Assembly: GCA_037043235.1 (NCBI GenBank)
Contig: JAWRVZ010000016.1
Location: 3,911,501 to 3,975,500, forward strand
Length of the DNA stretch: 64,000 nucleotides
Direction of reading: 5' to 3'
DNA from: Rhodeus uyekii
Lineage: Eukaryota; Chordata; Actinopteri; Cypriniformes; Acheilognathidae
A program made the position numbers and the translations under genes. Under the pieces are notes generated by a model. It had not been told where the DNA came from. It did no database searches and saw only the letters and a program-made list of their open reading frames with translations. Positions 1 to 13,200 of this stretch are shown here, piece by piece. Position 1 is the stretch's first letter; each line of letters begins with the position of its first letter.

Positions 1-390
1 TAGTATGCTAGTAATGGGCTTTAAAGTCTCAAAGCGTCCAGCCTGTTACACATTGCATTGCAAAAATGTGATGCAACAGGGTGCACAAATTTTTTATACC
101 ACAATACATATTTGGTCAGGATTATTAGGTCTTCCTTCTGAAATTCTGAAATGATAATAATTGAACTAACTTTTTTCACTTCAACAAACCTGCACAGACC
201 AAAATCCACCAAACTAACGGCAGGAAGGATCCAATAATAAATAAAACAGCAACAACAATTTTTAAAAATATAATTATTAAATAAAACATGTTCATTGTTA
301 GTCCGTGATACCTAATAGATAAATTAACTAATGTAAAGAATTGCATTTCTGTATCACGAGAGATTATACTTATATACATATTTATATAAA
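1..390. other. ccdc39 intron sequence without recognisable feature
   Basis: AT-rich. No exon of the remaining ccdc39 C-terminus is seen here, nor anywhere left of 2024. Confidence 0.6.
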
Positions 391-560
391 CAGAGTTCCT
401 TTTCAAGGGAACCCACGCTGCGTCGGAACACTATAGAAACACTTTTGCATGATTGTCTCGTGAAGCACTATCGAATCGGTCGAGTGTGAAATCGATGACG
501 AGAAGTCATGAGGATAAAGGTGCGCTGAAGCTGGAAGCGGCAGCTTTAGTGACTTTAACT
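391..560. repeat. Half copy of a fold-back MITE
   Basis: GGGAACCCACGCTGCGTC and GTCTCGTGAAGCACTAT resemble the terminal and internal parts of the element at 1695-1964, so this is a partial relative. Confidence 0.4.
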
Positions 561-1074
561 TTGTGAGTGTGTGTACTGGTTGTGTGTGTGCAATATTCTC
601 AGTCTATTTTAAATAAAAGAGCATTCCACACATAAAACTAAGTATGGCAAGTAAGCAGACATTCAGATTGTGTGTTACTCTCTGTCCACGCTACATTACT
701 CTCTGAATGGTTTGATTGGGAGCAGAGCAAGCACGCTCAATGCTCGAGGGCACTAGCTGTGCACACTGTGAACGGCTCTTGAACGCTCCGCGACCGCCTG
801 CCGGTCTTTGAGGAGGCAGCCCAGGCTCGTGGTCACTGAAGTGTCCAGGTCATGGAAAAGGCAAAACTCCTACAGGGTGCACAGCACTATGCTTCCATTG
901 TAAGAGCTAAAGAGCATGGCTTTTGGGTGATGCCGAAGGTGGATATTTAATGGATCCCTCGCTACCTAATCGCTATCGTCCTTTAAAGCCCTGACGCTGT
1001 CCGCCAAACCCTTAACCCTTTCGCACGTAAGTTCTGGTCTCTGACCCGACAGCGTGAGTTTTTTTAGGCGACCG

Positions 1075-1400
1075 TTATTTTAGAATGTTTACCTTATTGT
1101 TCCCATGGCGACGCCTCATGCTTGTCACGTTCACACACCGCAGCCTCAGAAGCACTTTATGACATGTGTATCGCATTTATTTAGTGTCTTATTTATTCAA
1201 AATATTCACACACTTGTTGGCTATGTTATCAACTACCTGATATTTCGATTCTCAAATATGTGGAAATGAATGTGTTTTGTCGTTTAAAAACTCTTATAAT
1301 GATCATGTTAACTGATCTATGATGCGCGATGGGCGCCACCATGTTTGTTTGCGCCGCAGTTCAGAGAATCTGATCGGTCTGATTTATAACGCAAATTTAG
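1075..1400. repeat. Fragment related to the hAT at 58469-59734
   Basis: Shares GCATTTATTTA, CAAAATATTCACA, ATTCTCAAATATG and TCAGAGAATCT blocks in the same order as 58975-59220, including a GTTCCCATGGCGAC motif at 1099-1112. No terminal repeats are left. Confidence 0.6.
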
Positions 1401-1694
1401 TTGCTTAACCCAAAAAACGTGACAGTAAATGCATACTGCATACTACAGCACTGCTGCAGGTATATCAGGTGGAATTGCTCGGTGACCTTCATGAGGGCGG
1501 GGGTACGATGAGGCAGTAGCAGAACTGTGCAGGGCCACAATTGGCCGCTCTTTGGCAGCTCTGGTAATTTAACATATATCAAAGAGAAATATAAACACTT
1601 ATTGATGGACGCACCTCGTTTCGCCTCCTGGCCTCTCTGGTGACGCAGTAAAATGTTCCGATGTAGCTCGAGTTGCCTTGAAGGGGAATGTTTC

Positions 1695-1964
1695 AATTAT
1701 GTATGTAACCTGAGTTCCCTGAAGAGGGAACAAGACACTGTGTCATTCTGCCATAACCTATCGGGCATCTTAATAAAGACACTTGTGTAGTTGTCATTGC
1801 CGTTTTCAGCTTCCGGCGTATCTTTAACCTCCTGGTTCATGATTTCATCATTCATCGACGTGCATTCACACTTGATCAATTCAATAGTGCTTCACGAGAC
1901 AATCTCATAGAGTTCAAACGCAGCGTCTCGTTCCCTTTTCAGAGGACTAGGGTTACATATGTAA
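1695..1964. mobile_element. Fold-back MITE, about 270 bp
   Basis: The left end GTATGTAACCTGAGTTCCCT and the right end are inverted relatives: read on the minus strand the right end gives ATGTAACCCTAGTCCTCTG, then AAAAGGGAACGAGACGCTGC. It resembles abundant cyprinid dispersed repeats; superfamily not assigned. Confidence 0.6.
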
Positions 1965-2023
1965 CCTGAGACGTTTTTCTCCACAATGAGTGTAGGGACG
2001 AAAGTTTACGTTAACAAATTTAC

Positions 2024-5000
2024 TTCAACATCCTCCTGCAGTTCTCGGATTTGCCGTTTCTTGAATTTGTATTTGTCCTCGGCAGCTCGTCTCTGCTCCT
2101 CCAGCTTCAGTTTCTCCTGGTGTGCAGGACCTGCAGCATGATGGTGCACTGCTCAGTTCACAATAACATTCTGTTTGTCTATATACACCGCAACATTCCA
2201 GACATTGTTTACATGCCAATTGGAACCTGCACAGTATCTATACCATGAACAAGTGACTATTGCCTATAGGTATGGCTTACGCAGAATATTTAATTTGATA
2301 ACATGTACAATACATGAGTAACATGTATATTAATATCAGTGTTGCTTGTGCATAGCTACAGCTGTTAATTTCCTCATACTTTAAAAGTAAAATCACATAA
2401 TGCATTGACATTGGTGATGACATTAGCGATGAAGAATTTGTTTAAAAGCTGGCAATGAGTTAAAGAGTTTAAGAATGACTCAGAAACACTTGACTAAAAT
2501 AAGTAAAAATAATTACTAGTTTCTGTGACTTTGGTCAGGGATTGGCGGTAGGTAGTGTTGCAGCTGTTGACAACTTGCAGGGTGTTCTCCAAAGCATGGA
2601 TCTCTTTCTCTGCCTTGCGGATTTTGGCATCCAAATTATCCCCCTGACGCTGGAGCTCTTCTTTCTCTTGTGCTGCCTTTGGAAAAAGTTCTGAATTTAT
2701 TAGATATTGCGACATACGTATATGGAGCTGTAATATTCATTCTGATATAGAGAAAAGTATGTAGTCAAGAACTGGGAATGCTTTGAATGCAAGAATCCAA
2801 GACGCACTTCATTGTTTTTGAAGAAACCATATTTAAATTGAATGCTTTTGAAAGAAGTAGTTTGTACTCAGCAAAGCTACATTTATTTGATCAACAATAT
2901 ACAGTAAAAACAGTAATATTGTGAAATAGTATTAAAATATATAGTATACAGTAGTACCTCAAGATACGAAAGGCTCAACTTACGGAAAATCCAAGTTACG
3001 AAAGCAAAGACGAAAAAGTTTACTGCTCTACATACGAAAAGTTTTCAAGATACGAAAGGTTTCTGAAAGTCCGAGATTCGCCCCATAACAATTTTGAAAC
3101 TCGCGCCGCACGCCGCCATCTTAGTTATAGTAGACTCGCCACCATCCTCCTGCTCTCCCATTGGTTCCTGATGCTAGCCAAGCCATGAGATCCTTCTCTC
3201 TAATTGGACAGCATCCCTCCCATCATGCATCTTCTATACGTACGTGCTGGCGTGCTTTAGCTCAGCCACTCCGCACCCGAAACTTTACATTTTTTATGTG
3301 TTTTCGTAAAGTTAAGTGTACGTACGTACGTATGTTATCTGCCGTTTGTCCTCCTCCTCCTCTGCCGCCACTTTCGGAGATAGCCTCACTCGAAAGGTAA
3401 GCTTCGACATTTTACGTTATTTCATTGTTTATAGGTCAATTTAGCTTTATTATGAAATTTAATGGGGTGTTTTTGGAGGGCTTGGAACGGATTAGCCATT
3501 TTACATGTAAAATGTGTTCCAAGATACGAAAAACTCATTATACGAAGGCCGCCTCGGAACGGATTAATTTCGTATCTCGAGGTACCACTATACTTTAAAA
3601 TAACTTAATATATTTCAAAATGTAATTTATTTCTGTGATGTTTAAAATGTAATTTATTCCAAAGCTGAATTTTTAGCATCATTGCTCCAGTTTTCAGTGT
3701 CACATGATCCTTCAGAAATCATTATAATATGTCAAGGAATGTTCCTTCTTATTATTAATGTTGGAAATCGTTGTTCATGGAAACCACAATAATAAAAAAG
3801 CATGATTATTTGATGGATAGAGAATTCAAAAGAACAGCATTTATTTGAAACAGAAATCATTTGTCACGTTATAAATGTCTTTCTTGACCGTATTTTTTTT
3901 GCCATATAAGACGCCCCGGAATATAAGACGCACCCAATTTTAAAGGAGGAAAATCTAGGGAAAAAAAAGATTCTGAACCAAATACTGTAGTAAAATATTT
4001 TATATCAACTGTATAAAGTTACCGGCAGTTTAAGAAAAATGTTATGCCAACCATGTAACATTAAGTACTATCTTTACTCTCATTAACAGTCAGTAAAGTC
4101 AGTAAACAGTGAAAGTAACAAAAATAAGGCTGTAATGTTTTTATTCGAACCCCAATAATTCCTCTTCTTTGCTGCAGAAATGAGGAAGGACAGATCCATG
4201 CAGTCATTGTAATCACTTTCTTCCTCACTGGTGTCAAATAAGACATTGTCTTCTGTTCGATTGGAGGATTCGCTTGTCAGGTTGATGACACTCTACCCTG
4301 ACGTAGGAGACTTCGCCGCCAATCACCTTCCACCACAACAGTTTAAAACCCGCCCCAACTTCAACAACAGAAAGAGGAGAGTGGAAAGAGCGAGCGCGCT
4401 TGATGAGTACGGTTCTCTCGTTCGAGAGACCAGTCCGAGAGTTGCCTGTGATTATGCTTTGAGTTAGCAACTGTTGTTTGTTTGTGCTTGTGTTTCGTTT
4501 ACCATTATATTTGCTGTTAAGTATTTTGGTTGTGTCTTTTGTTTATTGTGTGGTCAAGTGTTTCACAACACTGTTTAAAGCACCTTCTCTTTATTTCTCT
4601 TCATTTTCATATTTTAAGTGTGAATTTGTTCTATTTTTGTTGATTGTAAATATTATATATATTCATTTATTCACTACTTTTTCATTATTTTTCATTAAAC
4701 AATTAACGGTAAATTACTTGGTTTTGTGATCCGTTTCCTTTCTCCATTTATAATTTCCTCACTGTTTTGTTGCGTCTTAACAACCCTAGACACAAGTAAC
4801 ATCTGTTAATGAGGGACGTAACAGTCCACCATTGCCTACCACTCGTCCTCACCACAACTATGGCCGTGGTTGCGCTCAGCGGATTCTTTCTATTCGTCGC
4901 ATAGGACGCACCAACTTTTTCCCCCCAGTTTTTTTTGGGGGGGGGGGGGGCGTCTTATACGGCGAAAAATACGGTACTTTTTATTCTTCCTTGCTGCATA

Positions 5001-7878
5001 AAAGTAAACATTTCTTTAAAAATAAATCTTATTGACTGCTAACTTTTAAATTGTAGTGCATACTGCAACATTTAAACAAAATTGTAATTAAATAACACTA
5101 CATAAAAAAATTAAAGCATTAAAGAATGACCTTTATTATTGAAAAAGAGGAATATCCTTCGTTAAGCATGCCATCGCTATCATTTCTTAATATTAATTAT
5201 TTTACAGCTATTATAACTTATGCACACGATAGATCTAATGCATCCAACTAGGAAAATAATCAATGTTACTAAAAATAGTGGTATGATACCTTTATGATGA
5301 AGTAGGCCTGGGATTTATCCTCCTCTTCCTCTGGTGCAGCCATGGAAACAGACAGGATCTCATACCTCTTCCTCATCTTGTCAATTTTGAACATTCTCTC
5401 GTTCATTGCAGTACTGCGGTGCAGAAAAATGCTCAATTAAATACATAAAACAGCAGTAATTCAGCATACAAATTAAGATCTGTAAATTTAAAAATAGGAA
5501 TAATTTATTATAATAATATATAATTTATTAAAAATGTAATCATATAAATGTATCTTCTTATGAAATCATTTTCATTTACTATTGACTAGCATGTTTTTAC
5601 CTGAGCCCTTGTCTCTCCTGTTCGGTGAGCTTGACCTGTTTCATGAGCATCTCTCTGTGCACACGGATCTCCTCCTCTCTCTCTTTCATGGCCGCTTGCA
5701 GTTGCAGACGTCTCTTCTCCAGAGTCAGCACTCCATCTGCTTTGTCATACAGCAGGTCTCTCAGCCTCTGCACCTCCATCTTCAGGAGACCTTTCTCCAC
5801 CATGCTGTCCTGATGAGTGCAACAGAGCAAATGTGTTTTGTTCTCTACCAATGTTTATTTTATAGATCAATAATGTATTTCAAATTTGATCAGTGCTGAT
5901 GTTAGGGGAGCGTCTGTTGAATAGAAATTCCATTAAATGTGTTAAATAAGAAATATTTAATATACAAACTGTCAAGTAGAGAATGTGTGTGAAATGTATG
6001 AATGTTGAGTGTTTGAGTTTAAAGAATTATTATGTTAGTATAGATACCAGGTTCATTTATTAGTGATGGGCAATCAAGTTATTGACCTGTTTTTTGAGCC
6101 TGAGTTTCTTCTGGTCTTTCTCAGAGGTGTCGATGAAGAGCTCCAGATCCTTGATCTTGGAGGTCAGATCTCTCTTCTCTGCTTCGCTCTTCTCCTTGTC
6201 TTTCTTAATGGAGCGTATATCATCCTGAGAATATATGCACCATTAAAAACATCCATACACAGGTCCAAACAGCAACACATTGCTGACAGAAGAAAGAGAA
6301 ACCTTTTTTGTCATCGTCTGTCTGTGCAACACATTGCTGACTGTTTGAAGTTCACTATGCTTAGTTACCGTATTGTCCGCACTATAAGGCGTGCCTAAAA
6401 TACATACATTTTCTCACAAATCGGCCGTGCACCTTATAATCCAGTGCGTCTTATGTGTGGATTAATTACAGAAATATGCCCATAATTGAGACTGCGCCTT
6501 ATGGTATGGAAAATACGGTACACGCAACTTTATATTTCAAACATAAATCTTGTTTTGAATTGGCAATGTTAATGCATTGGTTCCCAGCAGACTAGATCTG
6601 TGCTGCTGGTGTTGGATATTGTTACAGCAGAGCACAGTTACATGGATACACAGACACGCTGCTGTGAGAACGTAAGATATGTTCCAGCCACATGAATAGA
6701 CATAAATCCTGTAGCAGATCTAGGCAGGTGGAGCTGGGGGAGGTGGAGGATGTGGTAATATGTTTGCTTGCAGACTGCAAGTAAAGGACCTATCAGCCTG
6801 CTCCCTCTAATGTCAACACCCTCTCACCTGGAGTTTCTTCAGCTGTGTGTTGAGGATGGCTGCCGTCCTCTTCTTTTCCTCTAGAGCTTCTGCCAGATCA
6901 GAAGTCTTCTTCTCCAAGGCCTCCTTCTCTTCTGTGTTCACCTTCCCCTGCAAGTGCAAAGCCTTCCTCTCCAGCATCTGGATCTGAAAGTCCTAGACCA
7001 AACAAAAGAACGACATTTGAGTCATCTGTCAGCTTCTAGGAAACAACCATCCCACTTGAGTGCCAACAAATTTAACTAGATAATAACTATTTGTTGACAG
7101 ATTAACTCCAGTTTTCATGCCTGGTTGGAGATGATCATCTGCTGTTTGAAAAAGTTCTGGTCCAGTTTCCTGAGTCTGCTGTCCAGGTTGGAGAGAGCAG
7201 CCCGGGTGGCGCAGATCTCAGCTGTGACGTTCTTCTCCTTTTCACGCAGCCCTTGCAACTCCTGACTTTTCTTGAACATGAGCTCTCTATGCCGGAGAAG
7301 TTGAGCATCGATTTCCTACACACACACATCGGAAGACATGCGTTAATGCTTAATCCAAATACAGGCAAAGGTAACGCATTACTGTATAATAACTTTCATT
7401 AATGTCAACAAATCAATCACAAACAGGCTGTTTTATTTATAAAATAGCACAGAATTTGGTAACACTTTAAAATAAGATTGTATTAGTTTACCACGTGGAC
7501 TAATAACGAACTTTACTTCTACAGCATTTATTTGTCTTTGTTAATTTCAACATTTACAAATACATTATAAAAATCAAAAGTTATACTGAACTAAGATGAA
7601 CAGCTATATATTTATTAACTAACATTAACAAAAATTAACAAATACAGTAACAAACGTATTGCTCATTGTTAGTTCATTAACTACTACTCATAAAAAATGA
7701 AACCTTGGTGTAAAGTGTTTCCCAGAATTTTAACATCTGGCAGTTATGGGTTATTGGCCATAACAGTGCATCATCATGCGTCTTATTTTTTCATACCTGG
7801 TTTACTACCATCACCTAAATCTATTAAAAATATTAAGTGAAGTTTTATTAATTGAAATAAAGGTCGAATTTAAAATAC

Positions 7879-7944
<66 letters not shown>

Positions 7945-10209
7945 GTATTTTAAATTTCACCTTTATTTCATTTAGTTTGTGTTTCATATAAAAATATAGG
8001 GTGAAACACAAACTAAATGAAAATGTGAAAGATAAATAACTAAGTTGATGCACTAGAATTATTTACTGGAAGAAATTTAAACTAAAACAAAAAATAAATT
8101 AAACCTATATATTAATATTTAAAGGAATAATAAAAATGATAAAAGCATATAACAAATTTAAAAACAAATTAACCAAAAATAAAATGAAAATTGAAGCTAA
8201 CTCAAATTTTATAAAACTACAATAGTATATAAATAATCCAATTACACTCGGCAAATTATTAGACAAAATACAAACCATTCAAATTAGCCATCCTAAATCT
8301 TTTTATATATCGTCCTTAGTTCAGGTATATTCCCCAAAATCTGGAACAAAGGTCTTATTACCCAAATCCATAAAAATCATTAACTACCATGGCATATATG
8401 CCGAATATATGAATATATGTATTTATAAAAAAGACAAAAACCATGATATTCTGAAAAAGACCCAGCCGCCAAGACCAACATTTTAGCTTTAAATGAGACC
8501 TACACTTACCGTGGCATCAGTATTAGCAATACAAGAAATTTTAACAAAGCTGTGAACGATCTCAGAGACAGAGGCACAGAGAGCTTTCTAAGCTATTAGG
8601 AGTAATATCAAAATTGAAATCCCGATCAGAATCTGGCTAAAAATAATCAAATCAGTAATTGAACCCATTGCGCTCTACGGGTGTGAAGTCTGGGGACCGC
8701 TCACAAACCAAGAGTTTACTAGATGGGACAAACACGCAACAGGGATCCTGCAGACTGAAATATGCAAAAGTTTGATATGAGTGCAGCGCAAAACCCCAAA
8801 TAATGCCTGCAAAGCAGAATTAAGATTGTACCCACTTATAATTCAAAAGAGAGCCATTGAATTTCATACCAATTTGAAAAATAGTGATAAACAAACCCTC
8901 CATCACAAAGCCCTGAACTACCAAGAACTGACGGCAGAAAGAAACGCCCTCGGCCAGTTGGTCTTATATCTGACCACACAATCCCAAACATGCCTGACTG
9001 AGAGTGAAAACCCAGCCAGAGCAAACCAGATCATTACAGCACGAAGAGAAAAACACCTAAAGCACTGGACAGACGCAACAGCCCAACAAATTAAATTGGA
9101 TGGCTATTTGGCCCTAAACAGAGAATATAAATGAGCAGAATATCAGTGAGCTACCCTAAACTACTAAGAAAAGTCCTGAGCAAGTACATACTCAGTGATC
9201 ACAGTCTCGTCACAGAGACAGACCTGGCAGCCAAAAGAAGACCGGCTGGGCCATTAATGCACAGGGAATGAGGTGGAAACTGAACTGCACTTTCTGACAT
9301 CCGGCCCAAATTATACACATATTAGACACAATTTCTATCCACATTTCACAATCCACCACAAAGATTTCAATCAGAAACCGAATACGGAGAAACGCCCACA
9401 TCTGCTTGGAGAAAGATTTGTGAGATCCTGTCGCAACAAAAGAGCATGTGTATATATATATATATATATAATTAACTGTATTATCTTTATTATTACAGTT
9501 GAATCCGGTCGATGGCCTCGGGGGTTTGCAAAAAAGCGTCGAGATAACCGAGGATCGAGATAACAAACGGAAAGATTTGTTTGAAGCGATCGGCATGCTA
9601 TAGAAATGTACATACACTGTATATGTTTGTTAACAACAAAAGGCATATGTGCACCAACTAACAGCAGAGATTGTAACGGCTACTTTATGTTTATGTTGGG
9701 AATATACCTTTAAGATGGAGTATGCTGTTGTGTCCGCGCTGTTCTGGGATGAACGCGTGCAGGGAGGAGAGTGTGATTGAGTGAGGAGAGAGATGGCCGC
9801 TCTACCGCTGACTGTTATATAACATAATCTACTGTTTCTATTTTCCTTCTTTTATTTGTGATGTTTGTCAGAGTGTTTTCTTTTTCCTGGTTTGTACTTG
9901 CATGTTTGAGAAGAGTGTGAAACCCATCTATAAAGCTCGTCATCTGGGCAGTCGTCAACTACTCTGACAGCCATTACAAGATTTACCAGTATACGATAAA
10001 AACCACCTTCGATTCTCGATACAACCAACATTGCAAACACAATTTCGCTCACAGCGTAAAGAAAAATAAGGAGTTTGGCGGTTCCACTTCAAAAATGTCG
10101 ACATAACCGGGTTGGCGAAATAACCGAGGTCGAGATAAGTGGGTTCCACTGTATTTGCTTTGGCAATGTAAAGATTCCTTTCCCCATGCCAATAAAGCTA
10201 TTTGAATCT

Positions 10210-10241
<32 letters not shown>

Positions 10242-13200
10242 AGGCAACAGTATGGCATCCAGCCCCCTCTGATTTGGAAGTGAACTGCTGTAAAGCAACA
10301 AGAGTCAAAGGAGTCAATCTCACTTTGATGTTCTGTTCCTGTTCTTTGCGTAGTTGCTCCATCTGTGCTGCTTGCTCTTCACCATCCAGCACCGCCTCCA
10401 TCGTCACCAGCAGCTTCTCCTTCAGAGCAGCAATATGCAGCTTTACGTCTTCAACCCTGCAACAAACAACTATGAATTTTCTGTAAACTATAAAACTAAG
10501 AAGTCATCTCTAAGAACAGAGAAAGCATTACTTTGCTGTTTTGTCCTGAATGTTCTTTTTCATGCTGGTTATCTGAGATCTGGTGGTCTCCACGTCTGTG
10601 GCTGTTCGGTCTAAAGCTCCCTTCAGAACCTCCACCTTAGAGCAAAACACCACATTTGATTAGTGCTGCCAAATTCATATATTTATCTGCATTTAATAAT
10701 ATGAAAAAATCACAACCCTTACAAAGAGGTGGCTATACCATAGTACAGTAATGGTATCATATGATAATGCCTTGGTTCTTTTATCATTTACATGATAACC
10801 ATAATCATCTAATGTGGTCTATACATATTAACCCATTGTTTTTGAAGAACAAAACATTTAGCTAAGCTACCAAAACAGCCTTGGTAGGACTTTACTTTAA
10901 GGGCACTGATTGTTCAAAAGTGAAGTCTCCTTGGAGATTTATTGAGGCCTTCTAGTGGACTCTAGTCCCCATGTTGAGAATTGATGTGTTCGATCTCTAG
11001 GTCACAGGCTTGAGGTCAGAGGAGTGAAGAAACAAAGATACAAATTGTAGAAAATGTTGGGAAGCTGCAGTGATCTCACCTCGTCCTGCAGACGTCTGTG
11101 GTTCCTCTCCTCTTCCTGGAGCTGCTGTCTGAGTCGAAGCGCCTGCCGTTCAGCCATACCTATATTCCTCTCCAGCTCTTTATTGTTCTCCATCTCCCGC
11201 TCCAGGAAGTCCTTCCTCTCCTTGATCAACTCATTCTTCTCCCTTATCACTTGGTTCACCTCTGCTTGCAACTAGAAGATCGAGAGTTGAATAAACCAAT
11301 GGTAAACCAATGGTATTTCATACTTCCAAATGAAATAATAGATATAGATAGTTATTTTAATTTTAAAATTGCAATGTACATGTCAATCTACAGAAACGCT
11401 GCATTTAATGTCTTAATCATAGAAGGATAAGTATTAAAAGAGCGCCATCTTCTGGTTACCATGACACACTGCTGTATCTCCTGGTCTCTTTTCCTCATTT
11501 GTTCAATGGTGTTCTCCCACTGGTTGATCATTTCTTGCCTCTCAATGTGAGCCTGACGAAAGCTCTCGGCTGTCTTGTCCAAAGCGATCTGGATCCAAAA
11601 TACAAGTGGATTTGCTAAGACCAAAGCCTAGAAGAATGATGGTAAGCTCGCAAAATAAAAACCTGTGAAAATCCATCACCTGTGCTGTAACCGACTCGGT
11701 GATTTCACTGTTCAAGGTCTTTCTCTTCTGGTTGGATTCAAGAGTCAACTTCTCAATGTTCAGTGTCAGCTCCTGATTCAAAAGACAAATACAAACTATA
11801 GCTTAACATACTGCTGTCCAAGTATTTAAAAGAATACATAAGATTCAAGTGAGTGAATCTCAAGAAAAAATATCACATTGTAATAATATTTAAATTAAAA
11901 TAAGACACAAGCTTCATGATCGTTAACTAAAACTAAAACCAAAACCATGAGAATTCAAATGAACTGAAATTTGACTCTACAGGCCTTAGCTAACATGTTA
12001 AATGTTCAAATTCATGATAGGACCATTAAAAAAAGACGGCTTGTTTGGAAGGGTTGCCAGGAGAATGATAAAGCTGGTAAAGGTGGCTCTACAAGCCATT
12101 GAATCATGAGGTGTACTTAGTTTTTCACACATTTTAGCCTAGTTTTTATTATATAAATAACGGCACGGTGTATCAATAATAATATAATAATGTGTTGTTG
12201 TTCATCTGAGGTTGAGAACTGCTAAAGTCCGTTTTTTCTTTGCTTATGTCCTGATAAAACCATAGAATTCAAAGAGGGTGTCTTTTCTTTTTCACATAAA
12301 CAGTACAGTAATACCTCGAGAAGAATCTAGAATCATGTTTTCCAATAAGAAATAATAGAAAACAAATTAATCCGTTCCAGATCCGTAACGGAAAAAAACA
12401 TGTTTTTTTACTGCTTTAGACACACACACACAGACACACAATTATAGTACATGTACACAGAATAAGGATTCGTGTGATATCAAATAAAATGTGGTTTTAA
12501 TTATAAGTGTTTACAGTCAGTAGCAGCAGGTGTGGAGGAGGGAAGGGAGTTGGTACGCGGACACTTGATTCCGTATCTTACCTTACACGAACACTATGTA
12601 ACTTAAATTCACAATTGAACTCAGCTTGCGTGTTTGTTTGTTTTTACTTTTCTATTTTCTATTATTGTTTTGCTTTTTTCGATTTGTATTCATACCTTTT
12701 CTTACCTTTTTTTCGCCTGACTACCCTCCCTTTCATTTTCACTTGGCACAGACCTTTTAACAAAATACCAATCGAGGGAGAATGGTTTCTGCCTCCCTTT
12801 AAAAAGGCTTCTGCCACATAGCCATCACTTCCTTAATTTCAGTTGTAGAAATGTTTTCCTCCGGTTCACCCTCCACCTCCACTGCTGAGCTCTTGCAACA
12901 CCTGCGTATGTTCATCGTCTGTATCTCAATCAACTAATCAGTCCACAGTTCTTCCTGATGCTTCTGCCTGCCATATGACTCAAGCGGGCACCGCGCTCAT
13001 ATTTATCCACAATTTCATGCTTCATTTCCATGGTCATCATGCGTTTCTTCTTCTCACTACCATCCTTACTACTCACTGTCTTAGAACTCATCGCTATTAT
13101 GAAGAAAAATGCACAAAATCAGCTACTCGCAGGCGAGTAGCGTAGCGTACAGAAGTCAGCGAACACGAGTTGGTCAGTATGCGTGCTCGCATCTCGAACA

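Noticed and set aside
4231..4470. Overlapping frames on both strands
   Set aside because: They lie inside a MITE-bounded element and have no recognisable protein.
7776..8053. Frames rich in IYIYIY on both strands
   Set aside because: Translation of the (TA)n run; same for those near 9460, 20100, 21780 and 23760.
9210..9617. 135-codon minus-strand frame
   Set aside because: Antisense of the LINE 3' region plus a TA run.
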